A DNA stretch of 64,000 nucleotides from an uncultured Thermogutta sp. Its GTDB lineage: Bacteria; Planctomycetota; Planctomycetia; Pirellulales; Thermoguttaceae. This document shows, piece after piece, positions 36,283-46,126 of the stretch. The notes beneath the pieces were generated by a model. The model was not told where the DNA came from. It saw only the letters and a program-made list of their open reading frames with translations, and did not search any database. How positions within the stretch are numbered: the stretch's first letter is position 1; each line of letters begins with the position of its first letter. The DNA lies in assembly GCA_937128505.1 (NCBI GenBank), contig CAKZMM010000162.1:17896-81895 (forward strand). Reading direction: 5' to 3'. The translations under genes and the position numbers were made by a program.

Positions 36283-38037
36283 ATGACTCCCGTGCAGATC
36301 GAAAATCCTGCCGAGGTGCCAGATACCGCAAGCCGAACCTCTCACGAGGGGGCGGATTCTGTCTCCCTTGAGGTGCGTTGCTTTACCCGGTGGGAGGACC
36401 TTTATCCTTACGCCAAGATTTGGGATGAACTTGCGGGGGACAATCCGTTCCGGCGGTGGTTTTGGATGGAGCGCTGGTGGGCGTATTATGGGGAGCGAAC
36501 TTTCTCTGAAATACGGCACAGAAATTCTTCGAGTACCACGCTTCATGCGTCTTCAGGTACCACGCTTCGAGTTTCTTCGGGCACCAATCTCCAAACTTCT
36601 GGTGAGAGAATCCAAACCTCTCAAACACCCTTGAGGCAAGTGCCGACGCCCGATCGCTGCCCCACTTCCCGGGATGCAATCGCCGGTCATTCGCTTTCTT
36701 CTCTCCCGGCTGGTGGTGAGGGGTCCAAATCATACGCTTCGCAGGGCCGACCAATTTATTGCGGTTCGCCTTGTACGTTATCTCTCCCGGAGGAGCCGGC
36801 ATCTTACCTTCCAGGCCAACAAGGAGGGGTAGAGTTTCACAGTTTGCCTGCGGAGAACTCACGGTTTTCGCTTGAGCCACTTTCCCTTAACCTAACGAAG
36901 GAGCTCGGCTTAGCCCCATCGGGCAAGCGGCTTAAGCACGCCGCGTTTGGCCGGCTACCTGATCGGGGCCTTTTTGTACTGGGGGTCTTTTCACGGGGGG
37001 AGCTTGTCGGAATTCTTCCTTGGTATTGGGAGCGCTCGGCAATTTGGGGGCGCGTGATTCGCTTTCTGGGAAGCGGCGAGGTGTGCTCGGACTATCTCGG
37101 CCTTATGTGCCGACCCGGTTGGGAGCAGCCGATCGTCGACCGACTCGTTCGTTGGCTGGACGAAGTCGCTTGTGCGGGAAAACGGGGCCTTTACGGCGGA
37201 ACGACCTCGTGGGACGATGCGGCTTGCCGGTGGGATCTCATCGATCTGGAGCAACTCGCCGTGGAAGACGCGTATACCTGGGCTTTGATTCGGGGTCTTG
37301 CCGACGCGGGGCACTTGGTCCACCAGCGAGCGGCCGACGCCTGTTGGAGGTTATATCTGCCCGACTGTTGGGAGGATTATCTCAAAAGTCTTTCGAAGAA
37401 TACGCGGCGTCAACTGCGAAAATTGGAGCGGTTTGCCGAGTCGGGACGCTTCCGGTGCTGGGGGGTCAGGATGCCGGAAGAAACCCATCGCTATTTCGAT
37501 CTGCTGATGGAACTTCACCAGCGCCGCCAGCATTCGCTCGGTAACCCGGGCTCGTTCGCCTCGGCTCGTTTTACGCAGTTTCATCGGGATATCGCATCGC
37601 GATGGGTCGCGGAGCGACGCGCATACCTTTGCTTCGTAGATATCGACGGAGTACCCGTGGCCGCCGAGTACGGCTTTCGTGTTGGCAAAGCCTGTTTTCT
37701 CTACCTCGCAGGAATGGAGCCGAGTTACCTGGAATATTCCCCGGGAAAGTTGAAGCATGTCGTTTTGCTCAAGGAAGCCATTAAGAGTGGAATCGCTGTG
37801 TTCGATTTCTTGCGAGGGGACGAAACATACAAGGCGCAACTCGGCGGCCAAGCCGTGCCAATGAGGAAGGTGCGGATTGCCGCCAAGCGATTCTGGCCGC
37901 GGCTAAAACACGTGGTTTGGGTTTCGTGTTGGAATCTGAAGCAACATCTGAAACCAAGGCGATTGCCACCTGCGAACCAGCATGGAAGACACCCGGTTCC
38001 GAAATCCGACTTTCCACCGCTTGCGGAGGAGCCTTAA
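36283..38037 (+). CDS. FemAB/CelD-like GNAT-fold acyltransferase with repeat-derived insert
   Basis: 584 residues. Residues 32-72 (FTRWEDLYPYAKIWDEL, FRRWFWMERWWAYYG) and 227 onward (RGLFVLGVFSRGELVGILPWYW) form the N-terminal part of a CelD/BcsL-type protein. The GNAT-like C-terminal domain covers about 360-545 (KNTRRQLRKLERF, GKLKHVVLLKEAI, DFLRGDETYK). Such proteins acylate or otherwise modify polysaccharide precursors; here likely the polymer of this locus. Residues about 78-226 are an insert with Ser/Thr-rich 8-residue repeats (82-113) that is not part of the fold. The stop is one base before the next start, so the two genes form an operon. Confidence 0.85.
   Translation: MTPVQIENPAEVPDTASRTSHEGADSVSLEVRCFTRWEDLYPYAKIWDELAGDNPFRRWFWMERWWAYYGERTFSEIRHRNSSSTTLHASSGTTLRVSSGTNLQTSGERIQTSQTPLRQVPTPDRCPTSRDAIAGHSLSSLPAGGEGSKSYASQGRPIYCGSPCTLSLPEEPASYLPGQQGGVEFHSLPAENSRFSLEPLSLNLTKELGLAPSGKRLKHAAFGRLPDRGLFVLGVFSRGELVGILPWYWERSAIWGRVIRFLGSGEVCSDYLGLMCRPGWEQPIVDRLVRWLDEVACAGKRGLYGGTTSWDDAACRWDLIDLEQLAVEDAYTWALIRGLADAGHLVHQRAADACWRLYLPDCWEDYLKSLSKNTRRQLRKLERFAESGRFRCWGVRMPEETHRYFDLLMELHQRRQHSLGNPGSFASARFTQFHRDIASRWVAERRAYLCFVDIDGVPVAAEYGFRVGKACFLYLAGMEPSYLEYSPGKLKHVVLLKEAIKSGIAVFDFLRGDETYKAQLGGQAVPMRKVRIAAKRFWPRLKHVVWVSCWNLKQHLKPRRLPPANQHGRHPVPKSDFPPLAEEP
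36526..36621. repeat. Coding 24-bp tandem repeat inside the FemAB-like gene
   Basis: Units start at 36526, 36550, 36574 and, decayed, 36598. They encode SSSTTLHA, SSGTTLRV, SSGTNLQT and SGERIQTS. The period is a multiple of three, so the frame is kept. Confidence 0.85.
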
Positions 38038-38038
38038 T

Positions 38039-39130
38039 ATGTGTTGGTGGACTTACCTGCTGTTGGGTGTGTACTACCGGATTTCTTTGCCGCTTCGGTG
38101 GTGGTTTTTTCGTAAGGCCGTGCGTTCGGGGCGCGTTCCGGCCATCATTCTTTTCTATCATCGCGTGGCGGACGATTGTGCTACCCCCTGGACGATCTCC
38201 AACCGCATGTTCCGCCGGCAGGTCCAGGGCCTTTGTCGCCGTGTCGAACTGGTTTCGCTGAATGAATTGCAGCGGCAATTATCTGAACGGAATAATCGGC
38301 GGCTTCTATGTGCCATCACTTTCGACGACGGTTACGCCGAGAATTGTCAGCAAGCCATCCCCTTGCTATTGGAACGCCGGATCCCATTCACCTATTTCGT
38401 TACGGTTGGAAACATCTTGAGCGGTAAACCATTTGAGCACGATTTGAAGTGCGGGTTGTCGCCCCGGCCGAATTCGCTGGAGGAAATCCGCTGGATGGCC
38501 GCGGCAGGCGCACAAATCGGCCCGCATGGCTGGAATCATGTGGATTTAGGCTCGCTTCGCTGCTCGAAGGCGCTTCACCGAGAGGTGGTGGCCTCGAAGG
38601 AGGCGTTGGCTTCTTTAGTCGGACAGCCGATTGATTATTTTGCCTTTCCCTATGGCTATCCGCGGAATATACCACCGGAGGCCATTCGCCTGGCGAAATC
38701 GGCTGGCTACCGGGGCATTTGCTCTGCCTATGGCGGATACAACTTTCCGGGAGACGACCCATTTCATCTGAAGCGATACCACGGGGATCATTCCTTCCTG
38801 TTGTATCGGCACCGTTTGCGGCCGGATTGGTTGAAGCTCTGTCGTTCGAATCGCTCCAGTGTCGAAGAGACGAAGGAGCTTGCCGGGCTGGTGGGGGAGT
38901 GTGCCAGGACAAATGCTCTCATCTCAATTCCAGCAACGGAAGCCCTCGCTTCAAGGCCGGCAACGGAAGCTTTTGCTGCGACCACCGTATTAGACAAAGA
39001 GTTCTCGGATCCAGAGACGGCGGAAGCGGCCGCTGCGACTCCGCAGAAAGGAAACATCAATGCGGCTTGCGACTCGCTCGTGCTGGAAGAGACCGCACCC
39101 TCCCTAGCGGGATTTGCTTCGAGGGGCTGA
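38039..39130 (+). CDS. Polysaccharide deacetylase (NodB/CE4 family)
   Basis: 363 residues from ATG 38039, preceded by GGAGGAG and one base after the previous stop. The NodB core is present: TFDDGY at 94-99 with the catalytic Asp pair, and the zinc His pair in GPHGWNHVD (His163 and His167). FAFPYGYP follows. An N-terminal hydrophobic stretch (WWTYLLLGVYYRISLPL) may anchor it. It probably removes acetyl groups from the polymer or its precursor. The last 60 residues are low complexity with a duplicated PATEA segment. It sits between the FemAB-like and the flippase genes. Confidence 0.92.
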   Translation: MCWWTYLLLGVYYRISLPLRWWFFRKAVRSGRVPAIILFYHRVADDCATPWTISNRMFRRQVQGLCRRVELVSLNELQRQLSERNNRRLLCAITFDDGYAENCQQAIPLLLERRIPFTYFVTVGNILSGKPFEHDLKCGLSPRPNSLEEIRWMAAAGAQIGPHGWNHVDLGSLRCSKALHREVVASKEALASLVGQPIDYFAFPYGYPRNIPPEAIRLAKSAGYRGICSAYGGYNFPGDDPFHLKRYHGDHSFLLYRHRLRPDWLKLCRSNRSSVEETKELAGLVGECARTNALISIPATEALASRPATEAFAATTVLDKEFSDPETAEAAAATPQKGNINAACDSLVLEETAPSLAGFASRG

Positions 39131-39142
39131 GGGGCACACCCG

Positions 39143-40729
39143 ATGCAGCGATCCGAGCGAATCCTTGATGCCCCACCAAGCCCGCGCGACAATCGGCCGG
39201 TGATCGGGCGGGAAACCCTCGTCGGAGGGTTGCTAATCCTCGCTTTGCTTTCGGTCGTGCAACGCCTGGTGGGACTAGTGCGATCGATTCTATTTTGCCG
39301 GTGGTTAGAGCCGGAGCCCTTGGGTCTATGGGACCTGGCCTACAGTTTTGTGCTTCTTGCGGCCCCTTTGGCGGTGCTAGCCATACCATCGGCTTTTCGC
39401 CGTTATGTGGAGCACTATCGGATTCGGGGCCAACTCCGCTCGATGATTTGCCAGGCGACGATGGTCAGCATGGCACTGGCGATTCTCGGGGCCGCCTGCA
39501 TCTGGGTCGCACGATCGTATTTTGCGTCGCTCATTTTCGGGTCGCCAGAGTATCAACCTATCGTCCTTTGGATTTCCCTGACCCTCATCGGCGTTATTGC
39601 CTTTCACTATTTGGGAGATTTGCTCGTTGCCTTGCGGAGTGTCCGAGTAGCGGCTTACCTCCAGCTTGTGTGCAGTGTGAGTTTCGCGCTGGGAAGCCTC
39701 GTGCTTATCCGGCTTTGGGAGGCCTCTGCATCCGTGGTTGTGGTCTCGTACGGACTTTCCTGCGTGGCCGCCAGCGCGCTGGGGACTTTTTGGCTTTGGC
39801 GGCATTGGCAGGAATTGCCGGAAACTAGCGCACCGTTACGACCGAAAGAGCTTTGGGGAAAAGTTCTTCCGTTTGCCGGTTGGGTGTGGGTCGGAAGTGC
39901 CTTGGCGAACTTGCTCCTGGCTGTAGATCGGTATCTTTTGGTGCATCTTGCGCCGCTTCACCCCGAGGAGGTACTGCAACTAGTGGGTCAGTATCATGCG
40001 GCGAGAATTTTCCCCATGCTTTTGGTGGGACTAGCGGAGTTGGCCTCGCCGGTTTTGACCCCGTATCTTGCCCAGGATTGGGAGGCCGGTCATCGGCGGT
40101 GGGTTTCCGAACGCCTCAACCGTTGGTTACGGGTCCTCGGTCTGCTTCAGTGGCTTATGGCGGTGCTTCTATTGGGCGTTGGCCCCTTGATATTCGAAGG
40201 GATTTTGGACGGCAAATTCGCCGGTGGCTATCACGTGCTCCCCGGGACGCTTGCGGCTGCCCTTTGGTTTGCCTGGTTTAGTTTGGCACAGAATTACTGC
40301 TATTGCTCAGAGCAAGGGCACTGGGCCGTATTGGCCCGGGTGGCGGGCCTTGTCACCAGTATCGTCCTTTGTGTGATATTCATCCCATGGTTCATGCTTC
40401 ATGGGGCCGTTTGGGCTGCCGCAAGCGGGGCATTCGTGGCGGCACTTGCCCTCCATTTGTTTTCGATGCCCTCGGGTTTGATATTTGAGAAGCGGACGAT
40501 TCTTGTGCTACTTTTGCCGGCAAGCCTTCCCATGGGAATGACAGCCCATTTGATGCTGTTGCCTGTGGCAGTCTGGATCGTTTGGCACAGCGATATTCGC
40601 GATTGGCTAAATCGTCCTCAGCGCTCAGGAGAGCTGCTCCACCGCCCCCCGGGCGATCGACCGGTTAGCAAAGATCTCGCGGTACAGCAGGTCCTGGAAC
40701 GCGAATTTGTCGAGCTCGGCTCGAACTGA
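39143..40729 (+). CDS. Polysaccharide flippase (Wzx/MVF superfamily)
   Basis: 528 residues, 12 bases after the deacetylase stop and preceded by GAGGGG. The N-terminal span with LSVVQRLVGLVRSILFCRWL and GLWDLAYSFVLLAAPLAVLA is typical of the polysaccharide transporter family, and about 12-14 spans follow. It should flip the lipid-linked repeat unit to the outer side of the membrane. With the polymerase-like and Wzz-like genes it makes a Wzx/Wzy-type pathway. The C-terminal 50 residues are soluble and charged. Confidence 0.88.
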   Translation: MQRSERILDAPPSPRDNRPVIGRETLVGGLLILALLSVVQRLVGLVRSILFCRWLEPEPLGLWDLAYSFVLLAAPLAVLAIPSAFRRYVEHYRIRGQLRSMICQATMVSMALAILGAACIWVARSYFASLIFGSPEYQPIVLWISLTLIGVIAFHYLGDLLVALRSVRVAAYLQLVCSVSFALGSLVLIRLWEASASVVVVSYGLSCVAASALGTFWLWRHWQELPETSAPLRPKELWGKVLPFAGWVWVGSALANLLLAVDRYLLVHLAPLHPEEVLQLVGQYHAARIFPMLLVGLAELASPVLTPYLAQDWEAGHRRWVSERLNRWLRVLGLLQWLMAVLLLGVGPLIFEGILDGKFAGGYHVLPGTLAAALWFAWFSLAQNYCYCSEQGHWAVLARVAGLVTSIVLCVIFIPWFMLHGAVWAAASGAFVAALALHLFSMPSGLIFEKRTILVLLLPASLPMGMTAHLMLLPVAVWIVWHSDIRDWLNRPQRSGELLHRPPGDRPVSKDLAVQQVLEREFVELGSN

Positions 40730-40760
40730 GAATCCCTCCGCGGATGGAATTGCGGCACAA

Positions 40761-41000
40761 CGGTTCAGAAGCGGCGCGATAGATTCAGAGGCGGCGGGAC
40801 AGATTCAGAAGCATCGCAATAGATTTGGAAGTAACCGAATAGATTCAAAAGCCACGGGACAGATTTAGACGTAGCAGGATAACTCCGCAAGCAGCGGGAC
40901 AAATTCAGGAGGAGCGGGATAAATTCAAAAGCACGAGGATAAATTTAGGACTAAGAGCATGAATTTAGGACCAAGAGGATAAGTTCAGAAGCAGCGGGAT
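40761..41000. repeat. Twelve phased 20-bp units (AGATTCAGAAGCAGCGGGAT type)
   Basis: Units start every 20 bases from 40761 to 40981 with no loss of register over 240 bp. The consensus is AGATTCAGAAGCAGCGGGAT with G/A drift; the best conserved parts are ATTCA and GGGA. It fills most of the gap between the flippase and the GT4 gene. Twenty is not a multiple of three and no frame is open, so this is not coding. Confidence 0.9.
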
Positions 41001-41061
41001 CAATAGCAGGAAAAACACCACGGCAATAGCGAGCAATTGGAAAGGTAAAAAGGAAAATCTT

Positions 41062-42390
41062 ATGCCCCGTGATGCGGAACCAATCGAGGATCTGTCGGCC
41101 GGCAACAGCGGGATTTTCGCGCCGAAAAATTCCCCTGCAAATTCCGCGATTTCCGACCCTGGATGCCTTGATCCCGAAACCTTGCTTTCGGTCGATACCG
41201 CTTTGGCGGGCGGAGGCTTGACGTCATCGGCAGATGGGGCCTTGTGCGGATGCCGGAAGGCGCGGGCTTTGCGGACGCTGTTCATCATCACGTCAATGCC
41301 GGTCGGAGGCGCCGAGACGCTGCTTTGCGAGTTAGCGAAGCGGTTTGATCCGGCGAAAATCGTGCCGGAGATTTGCTGCTTGAAAGAACCGGGCCCACTC
41401 GGCGAACATTTGGGCGCCGAGATCCCCGTGCATAGCCGGCTGCTGGCTCACAAATACGACATTTGGGTATTGGGCCGGTTGAGGCGGCTTATGCGACGCC
41501 GCCGGATTGATTGCGTCGTTACGGTCGGCTGTGGGGATAAACTGTTTTGGGGGCGATTAGCTGCATTCTTGGCCCGGGTAAAGGTGATTTGCTCGGCCCT
41601 GCATTCGGCCGGAATGCCGGAGCGGATCGAGGGCGTCAATCGGCTGCTTTCGCCCTTGACCGACGCCTTCATTGCCCTATCGCCGTGGCATGCACGGTAC
41701 CTCGCCCTACACGAGGGTTGCCCCCCTGAGCGAATCCACGTGATTCCCAATGGAGTTGATACGGTCCGATTTGCCCCGCGACCTCGCTGTGCTAAATTGC
41801 GGCGGGCTTTGGAGCTTCCTCCCGAAGCGCGGACTGCGGGGATAGTGGCGGCCCTTCGCCCGGAAAAAAACCATCGACTTTTTCTGGAAGCAGCAGCGCG
41901 GATTCGTGCAGAAGAGCCCGGCACCTATTTCTTGATTGTCGGCGACGGGCCCATGCGCTCTTCGTTGGAATCTTATTGCGGGGAGCTTCGGCTTAACGGC
42001 TGTGTGCGTTTTTTGGGGACTCGGTCGGATATCCCGGATCTTTGGTCACAGATGGAGGTGGGGCTTTTAACGTCGACCCACGAGGCTTATCCGGTAACCC
42101 TTTTAGAAGCGATGGCCTGCGGAAAACCGGTCGTAGCTACCCAGGTAGGAGCCGTGGAAGAAATTGTTCAGGATAGCCGAACGGGATTTCTCGTACCGTC
42201 AGGGGATGCAGCCGCCATCGCCGATTGGACGGTGCAGCTTTTGCGACAGCCGGCATTAGCCCGATCGCTGGGTAGCGCTGCGCGAGCTTGGGTGGTGGAA
42301 CATGCCTCCGTGGAGCGAATGGTTCGGGGCTACGAGGAGCTGCTTTGGGAGCTATACGAGCGAAAAAGCGTTCGCCGCGGCGAATCGTGA
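41062..42390 (+). CDS. Glycosyltransferase family 4
   Basis: 442 residues, preceded by AAGGAAAATCTT. Residues 1 to about 68 are an unconserved lead. The GT-B fold starts with FIITSMPVGGAETLLCELAKRF, the acceptor-domain glycine motif. The donor domain has IPNGVD, ALRPEKNH, FLIVGDGPM and EAYPVTLLEAMACGKPVVAT with the E-x7-E pair at residues 341 and 349. It likely adds a sugar to the repeat unit of this locus. Donor and acceptor are not predictable. Last gene of the plus arm, separated from the flippase by the 20-bp repeat array. Confidence 0.93.
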   Translation: MPRDAEPIEDLSAGNSGIFAPKNSPANSAISDPGCLDPETLLSVDTALAGGGLTSSADGALCGCRKARALRTLFIITSMPVGGAETLLCELAKRFDPAKIVPEICCLKEPGPLGEHLGAEIPVHSRLLAHKYDIWVLGRLRRLMRRRRIDCVVTVGCGDKLFWGRLAAFLARVKVICSALHSAGMPERIEGVNRLLSPLTDAFIALSPWHARYLALHEGCPPERIHVIPNGVDTVRFAPRPRCAKLRRALELPPEARTAGIVAALRPEKNHRLFLEAAARIRAEEPGTYFLIVGDGPMRSSLESYCGELRLNGCVRFLGTRSDIPDLWSQMEVGLLTSTHEAYPVTLLEAMACGKPVVATQVGAVEEIVQDSRTGFLVPSGDAAAIADWTVQLLRQPALARSLGSAARAWVVEHASVERMVRGYEELLWELYERKSVRRGES

Positions 42391-42408
42391 ATTTCCGCCG
42401 GGCCTTAG

Positions 42409-43158
42409 CTACCGGCCTTCGCGAAGCCGATCGCCCAGGAATCGATCGAGGTCCGGCACCTGGTAGATTTTGCGGATCGTCTCCTCGAAATCGTAGCTTA
42501 TCCGGCGAAATCGCACGATGCCATCATCTAAAACCACATAACATGCCCGAGGATCCCCATCGCGGGGCTGACCCACAGAGCCCACATTGATCATCACTTT
42601 TTCGTCGCCGAGAACAAGCTCATGGTTGATTTCCTCGGGACTAAGAAAGCGCATATCTTCGGTAAAGACCCCGGGTACATGAGTGTGTCCCTGGAACGCG
42701 TAGCGCTCGATCAAGCTAAAGAGGCGTTCCATTTTCCGCCGATTGAAAACATCCTCCGGGAAGACATATTCATTCAAGGGGTTGCGGGGCGAGCCGTGGA
42801 CGAAGAGCATGGGTCCTTCCTTGTGTACCCGCGGCAGCTCCCCGAGGAAATCCCACCGGCGATGAGCTTCACTAGGATTGAGACTGTAATGTTCGAGTTG
42901 CTTTCGGGTCCAAAAGATCGCACGTTCTGCACCGGTGTTGAAACCTTCTGGGTCGAAGAGGGCACCTTGATCGTGGTTGCCCAAAAGGCACACCTTACAT
43001 TCCATGATTAGATCGAGGCACTCGCGCGGATTGGGTCCGTAGCCGACGATGTCCCCCAAGCAATAAATCTCCTCGATACCTTGCTGCTGAATGTCGGTCA
43101 AAACTGCATTAAGTGCCTCGAGATTGCTGTGGATGTCGCTAATTAGAGCCCGTTTCAC
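42409..43158 (-). CDS. Calcineurin-like metallophosphoesterase (YfcE/MJ0936-like)
   Basis: About 249 residues if translation starts at GTG 43158, giving the usual [11 protein letters not shown] start; an in-frame TTG at 43179 is the alternative. All metal-site motifs are present: DIHSN (8-12), [10 protein letters not shown] (35 onward), GNHD (60-63), a histidine in FVHGSP and the final GHTH. It should hydrolyse phosphodiester or phosphomonoester substrates with two metal ions in the cytoplasm. The substrate is unknown. It converges on the GT4 gene with only 18 bases between stops. Confidence 0.92.
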   Translation of the reverse strand: MKRALISDIHSNLEALNAVLTDIQQQGIEEIYCLGDIVGYGPNPRECLDLIMECKVCLLGNHDQGALFDPEGFNTGAERAIFWTRKQLEHYSLNPSEAHRRWDFLGELPRVHKEGPMLFVHGSPRNPLNEYVFPEDVFNRRKMERLFSLIERYAFQGHTHVPGVFTEDMRFLSPEEINHELVLGDEKVMINVGSVGQPRDGDPRACYVVLDDGIVRFRRISYDFEETIRKIYQVPDLDRFLGDRLREGR

Positions 43159-44508
43159 CTTCTTTTCAGCTCCCGCCAACGTTTGGCTACTCCCCTAGCA
43201 TTTCCCCGGTGCTATGCCCGGGTAGATTGACGAGCATTTTGATGCTTCCCGTCCCCGAGAAACCACCTCTTTTATTCTACTTCCGAATGAGCCTGAACAT
43301 ACAGGGGGGATGTCTCTACTTTGTTTAAAACAACGCTTGGTTTAAGGCAACGCTTGTGCTTAAGGGAACGCCCTTAAAAACATCACTTCCAAGGGGAGAA
43401 AGTGGATCAAATGTGCCGTGGGCAGACCGGGGAAGGCCAACACGGGCGATTGGCGAGGGGAAGCGTGCAAATAAGTGTGTCAAGGTTTTCCGCATTTTCC
43501 CCGCAATTTTTATGCGTCTCCTGAAAGGGCCCAAATTCCACGCATTCCCTGAAAAGCCCGACTTCCAGCAAATAGGTCGCTCGGGGGAGCCAGCCTTGGG
43601 GTGCCGCTAAGTTCCTCGCCCCTTTTTGGGTTAAAAATAGTAAAAATAAAATACAGGACAAGGTTTCTATCGGGAACGGTTTTTTTCCTACTTAAAACAA
43701 CGCCGGGATACTCCAACTTACAACGCGGTGAGCGCCCGCTGAAGGCCCTGCCTCGGGGGGCGGCTGAAGCTTCTAGGGGTCCTTGCCCGATGCGAATCGC
43801 CCGAAGCGGTGGCGGCGTGAAGTGATCATGCATTCGATCGCTCTTGGGCCAAGCGGCAAATACCCTGCTTTTTAAGGGGCGATGGCGACGCGGGCCAGGG
43901 GGAGTTACGGGTAACTCTCTTTTGCTCTCGAGGCAATGATCCGTTAGCATATAAGCTGGCTGATGGCCGACGAGGGGTGCGCGTCATGGGGGGATTAATT
44001 CAGGTCCCTTGCAAGTTGCGTGCTTCGCGGTGGGCTAGTACCCGCCAGCCGGAGTTAGATCATCGGTACGTCTTGGCCACAGCCAACTGCTAACGTATAC
44101 CGATCAGGTTGGGGGGAAAATCTCTGGTACAGCATGAATATCGCGTGGAGACGGCGTAGCACTCGTTATGCAGGGCTAAATCGCCGTATAGCGGCAAGAT
44201 TCGACCGAGCGTCGCTTAGTATCCGTCACGTTGCGAGCAAATCATGAGTAGACTGCGGTTTTCAGGAATCCTGGCTGGAATGCCGGGAATTCGTGTGGAT
44301 CCCTTCGAAAGCCGGCGACTAGCTTTATGGCTACGGTTACAACAGTACGAAACAGCATCCTTCCCCCGGAACCTCGCCATTCACAGGTTTACGACGAAAT
44401 GGTGTACCGGCAACGGGGAAAATCGTGGCGTAATTTCGTTTGGGAGTTTTTCGGTTTTTACGAGGTGACCTTACTGAAAATTCTGACCTTTTTAGGTGCA
44501 CTACCAGT
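43159..44508. other. Divergent intergenic region, 1.35 kb, no gene seen
   Basis: It holds the short repeat at 43324-43388 and a stray AAAACAACGCCGGGA near 43695. Open frames on both strands overlap each other and have no domain. I looked for RNase P RNA, tmRNA and SRP RNA signatures here and saw none. Confidence 0.5.
43324..43388. repeat. Degenerate 15-18 bp repeat with AACGCTTG core
   Basis: TTTAAAACAACGCTTGG, TTTAAGGCAACGCTTGTG, CTTAAGGGAACGCCC and TTAAAAACATCACTT follow one another, upstream of the phosphoesterase gene. Confidence 0.6.
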
Positions 44509-45228
44509 ATGCGGATTTTAGCGCTTGAGACCACGGAGACGCCCGGGAGCGTTGCAGTCTTGGAAAAAGATCGGGTACTCGGTGAATTATTTTTGCCCAC
44601 GACCCGGCGGACGACCGAGGCTTTGCATCCTGCCATCCAAGAATTGCTGCAAACGGTGGGGTGGAAACCGCGCGATGTGCAGTTAGTAGCCACTTGTGTT
44701 GGTCCGGGGTCATTCACGGGTTTGCGCCTAGGGGTAACCACGGCGAAGAGCTTCGCCTATTGCACGGGGGCAGAAGTTCAGGGCTTGGATACTTTAGAAG
44801 TGATCGCGGCACAGGTGCCGGAGACTGCCGCAACCCAGGTGATCTGGGCGGTCGTGGATGCCCTCCGCGGGGACGTGGTAGCGGGGGCATTCCGCCGGGA
44901 GGCATCGGGGGTGCTTGTCCCCGTAGAGGCGGCCAAATTGGTGCCGTTTAGCCGTTGGATTGCCGGTTTGAAGGATGACTCGTTCATCACCGGGCCGGCA
45001 CTGGAACGTTACGAACGGCCACCGGAGCTCCGCAGCAGGGTGGTCCCCAAGGAATTCTGGGCCCCGCGAGCAGCGACCGTCGGACGGTTGGCCTGGGAGC
45101 ATTATCGGGCAGGTCGCCGTGACGATCTTTGGACACTGGTGCCGCGTTATGCGCGGCTCAGTTACGCTGAGGAAAAGTTCGGCCCCTTACCCGGGTCCAG
45201 TGCTTATGGTGCCTCATCGCAAGCATAA
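44509..45228 (+). CDS. tsaB: tRNA threonylcarbamoyladenosine biosynthesis protein TsaB
   Basis: 239 residues from ATG 44509, which gives the conserved RILALETT start; longer frames add an unrelated lead. The ASKHA-type fold shows LALETTETPGSVAV, then VATCVGPGSFTGLRLGVTTAK, the TsaB signature, then YCTGAEVQGLDTLEVIA. TsaB binds TsaD and TsaE in making t6A37 in tRNAs that read ANN codons. The C-terminus has YARLSYAEEKFG, close to the family ending. It stands alone here. Confidence 0.92.
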   Translation: MRILALETTETPGSVAVLEKDRVLGELFLPTTRRTTEALHPAIQELLQTVGWKPRDVQLVATCVGPGSFTGLRLGVTTAKSFAYCTGAEVQGLDTLEVIAAQVPETAATQVIWAVVDALRGDVVAGAFRREASGVLVPVEAAKLVPFSRWIAGLKDDSFITGPALERYERPPELRSRVVPKEFWAPRAATVGRLAWEHYRAGRRDDLWTLVPRYARLSYAEEKFGPLPGSSAYGASSQA

Positions 45229-46126
45229 CGGGTTTGCTTTCTTTCCTGGTTGCAGCCCTTACCACGGGCATCGTCAAGCGTAAACTTTGACCGTATGTTT
45301 TGTTGGCGAGTGTCATGAGGCAAGTTCACCTTGCCCGGCGGATTAGACGCAAATTAATTTTTCAGTGCTCCTCCCGTATTTACACCAGTCGCTGGTCGCA
45401 CGGTGGTTAAATCCGTAACATCGCTTGCAGCAAGATCGCCCTTTCCGCGCCGAGGCCAAAAGGGGGTTGCGATGATTAAAGTACAAGCATCCGCAAGCTT
45501 CTTGAGACCTCGAGCTAGATCGGTTAATATTTGGGTCTAAGCGTGTCTTGAGTCTGAGTGAACCACTTGCTTCTTCATTTTGTTTACATACTGATTTCGT
45601 CTACTTATTGGTTCGAGGGCCGCTGTTTTGGCTTCGCTTTTTGTCTCGAGCAATTTTTGCTTCCGATGACTAGGGGTGGTTCTGAAAGCGAATGCCGCGA
45701 AATATCACGGTGCAAGCTCCTCGCGAAGCGCGGGAAGATTTCCGCTAGGGCATGGACGATGGTGGCAAAGGTGGGCGATTATCGCCCGTTCCTTTTCTTT
45801 TTCCTTTTGCTTTTCCGGTCGTTTTTCCGGGCTACCGCAGTAGGAGATCCCAAAGCTGCGGTTTTTCTAACTTCCCCAAATACACTAGATTGCTAATTTC
45901 GGTAAGCATCGAAACTTTTCGGGCTGCCGGGTGATAGTCGGAACGGATCGGTTCGGTTAAAACAGATTAGGACAAGGTCAAGACGGGAAAAGATTTTGCT
46001 TAGACTTCCCAATTTTCCCAAATAGCTAGCTTTTTTAGGCTTTGGATCTCCCAGCTCTGAAGGCCGGGGATTTTACGACTCACTGTAAATGAACCACAAA
46101 CCCACTGCATCGTGGGGGATGTGCTT
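45229..46126. other. Intergenic region, 0.9 kb, no gene seen
   Basis: Open frames are short and without domains. The region must contain the promoter of the alpha-CTD/sigma-like gene. No clear tandem repeat was found, which makes it an exception among the long gaps. Confidence 0.5.
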
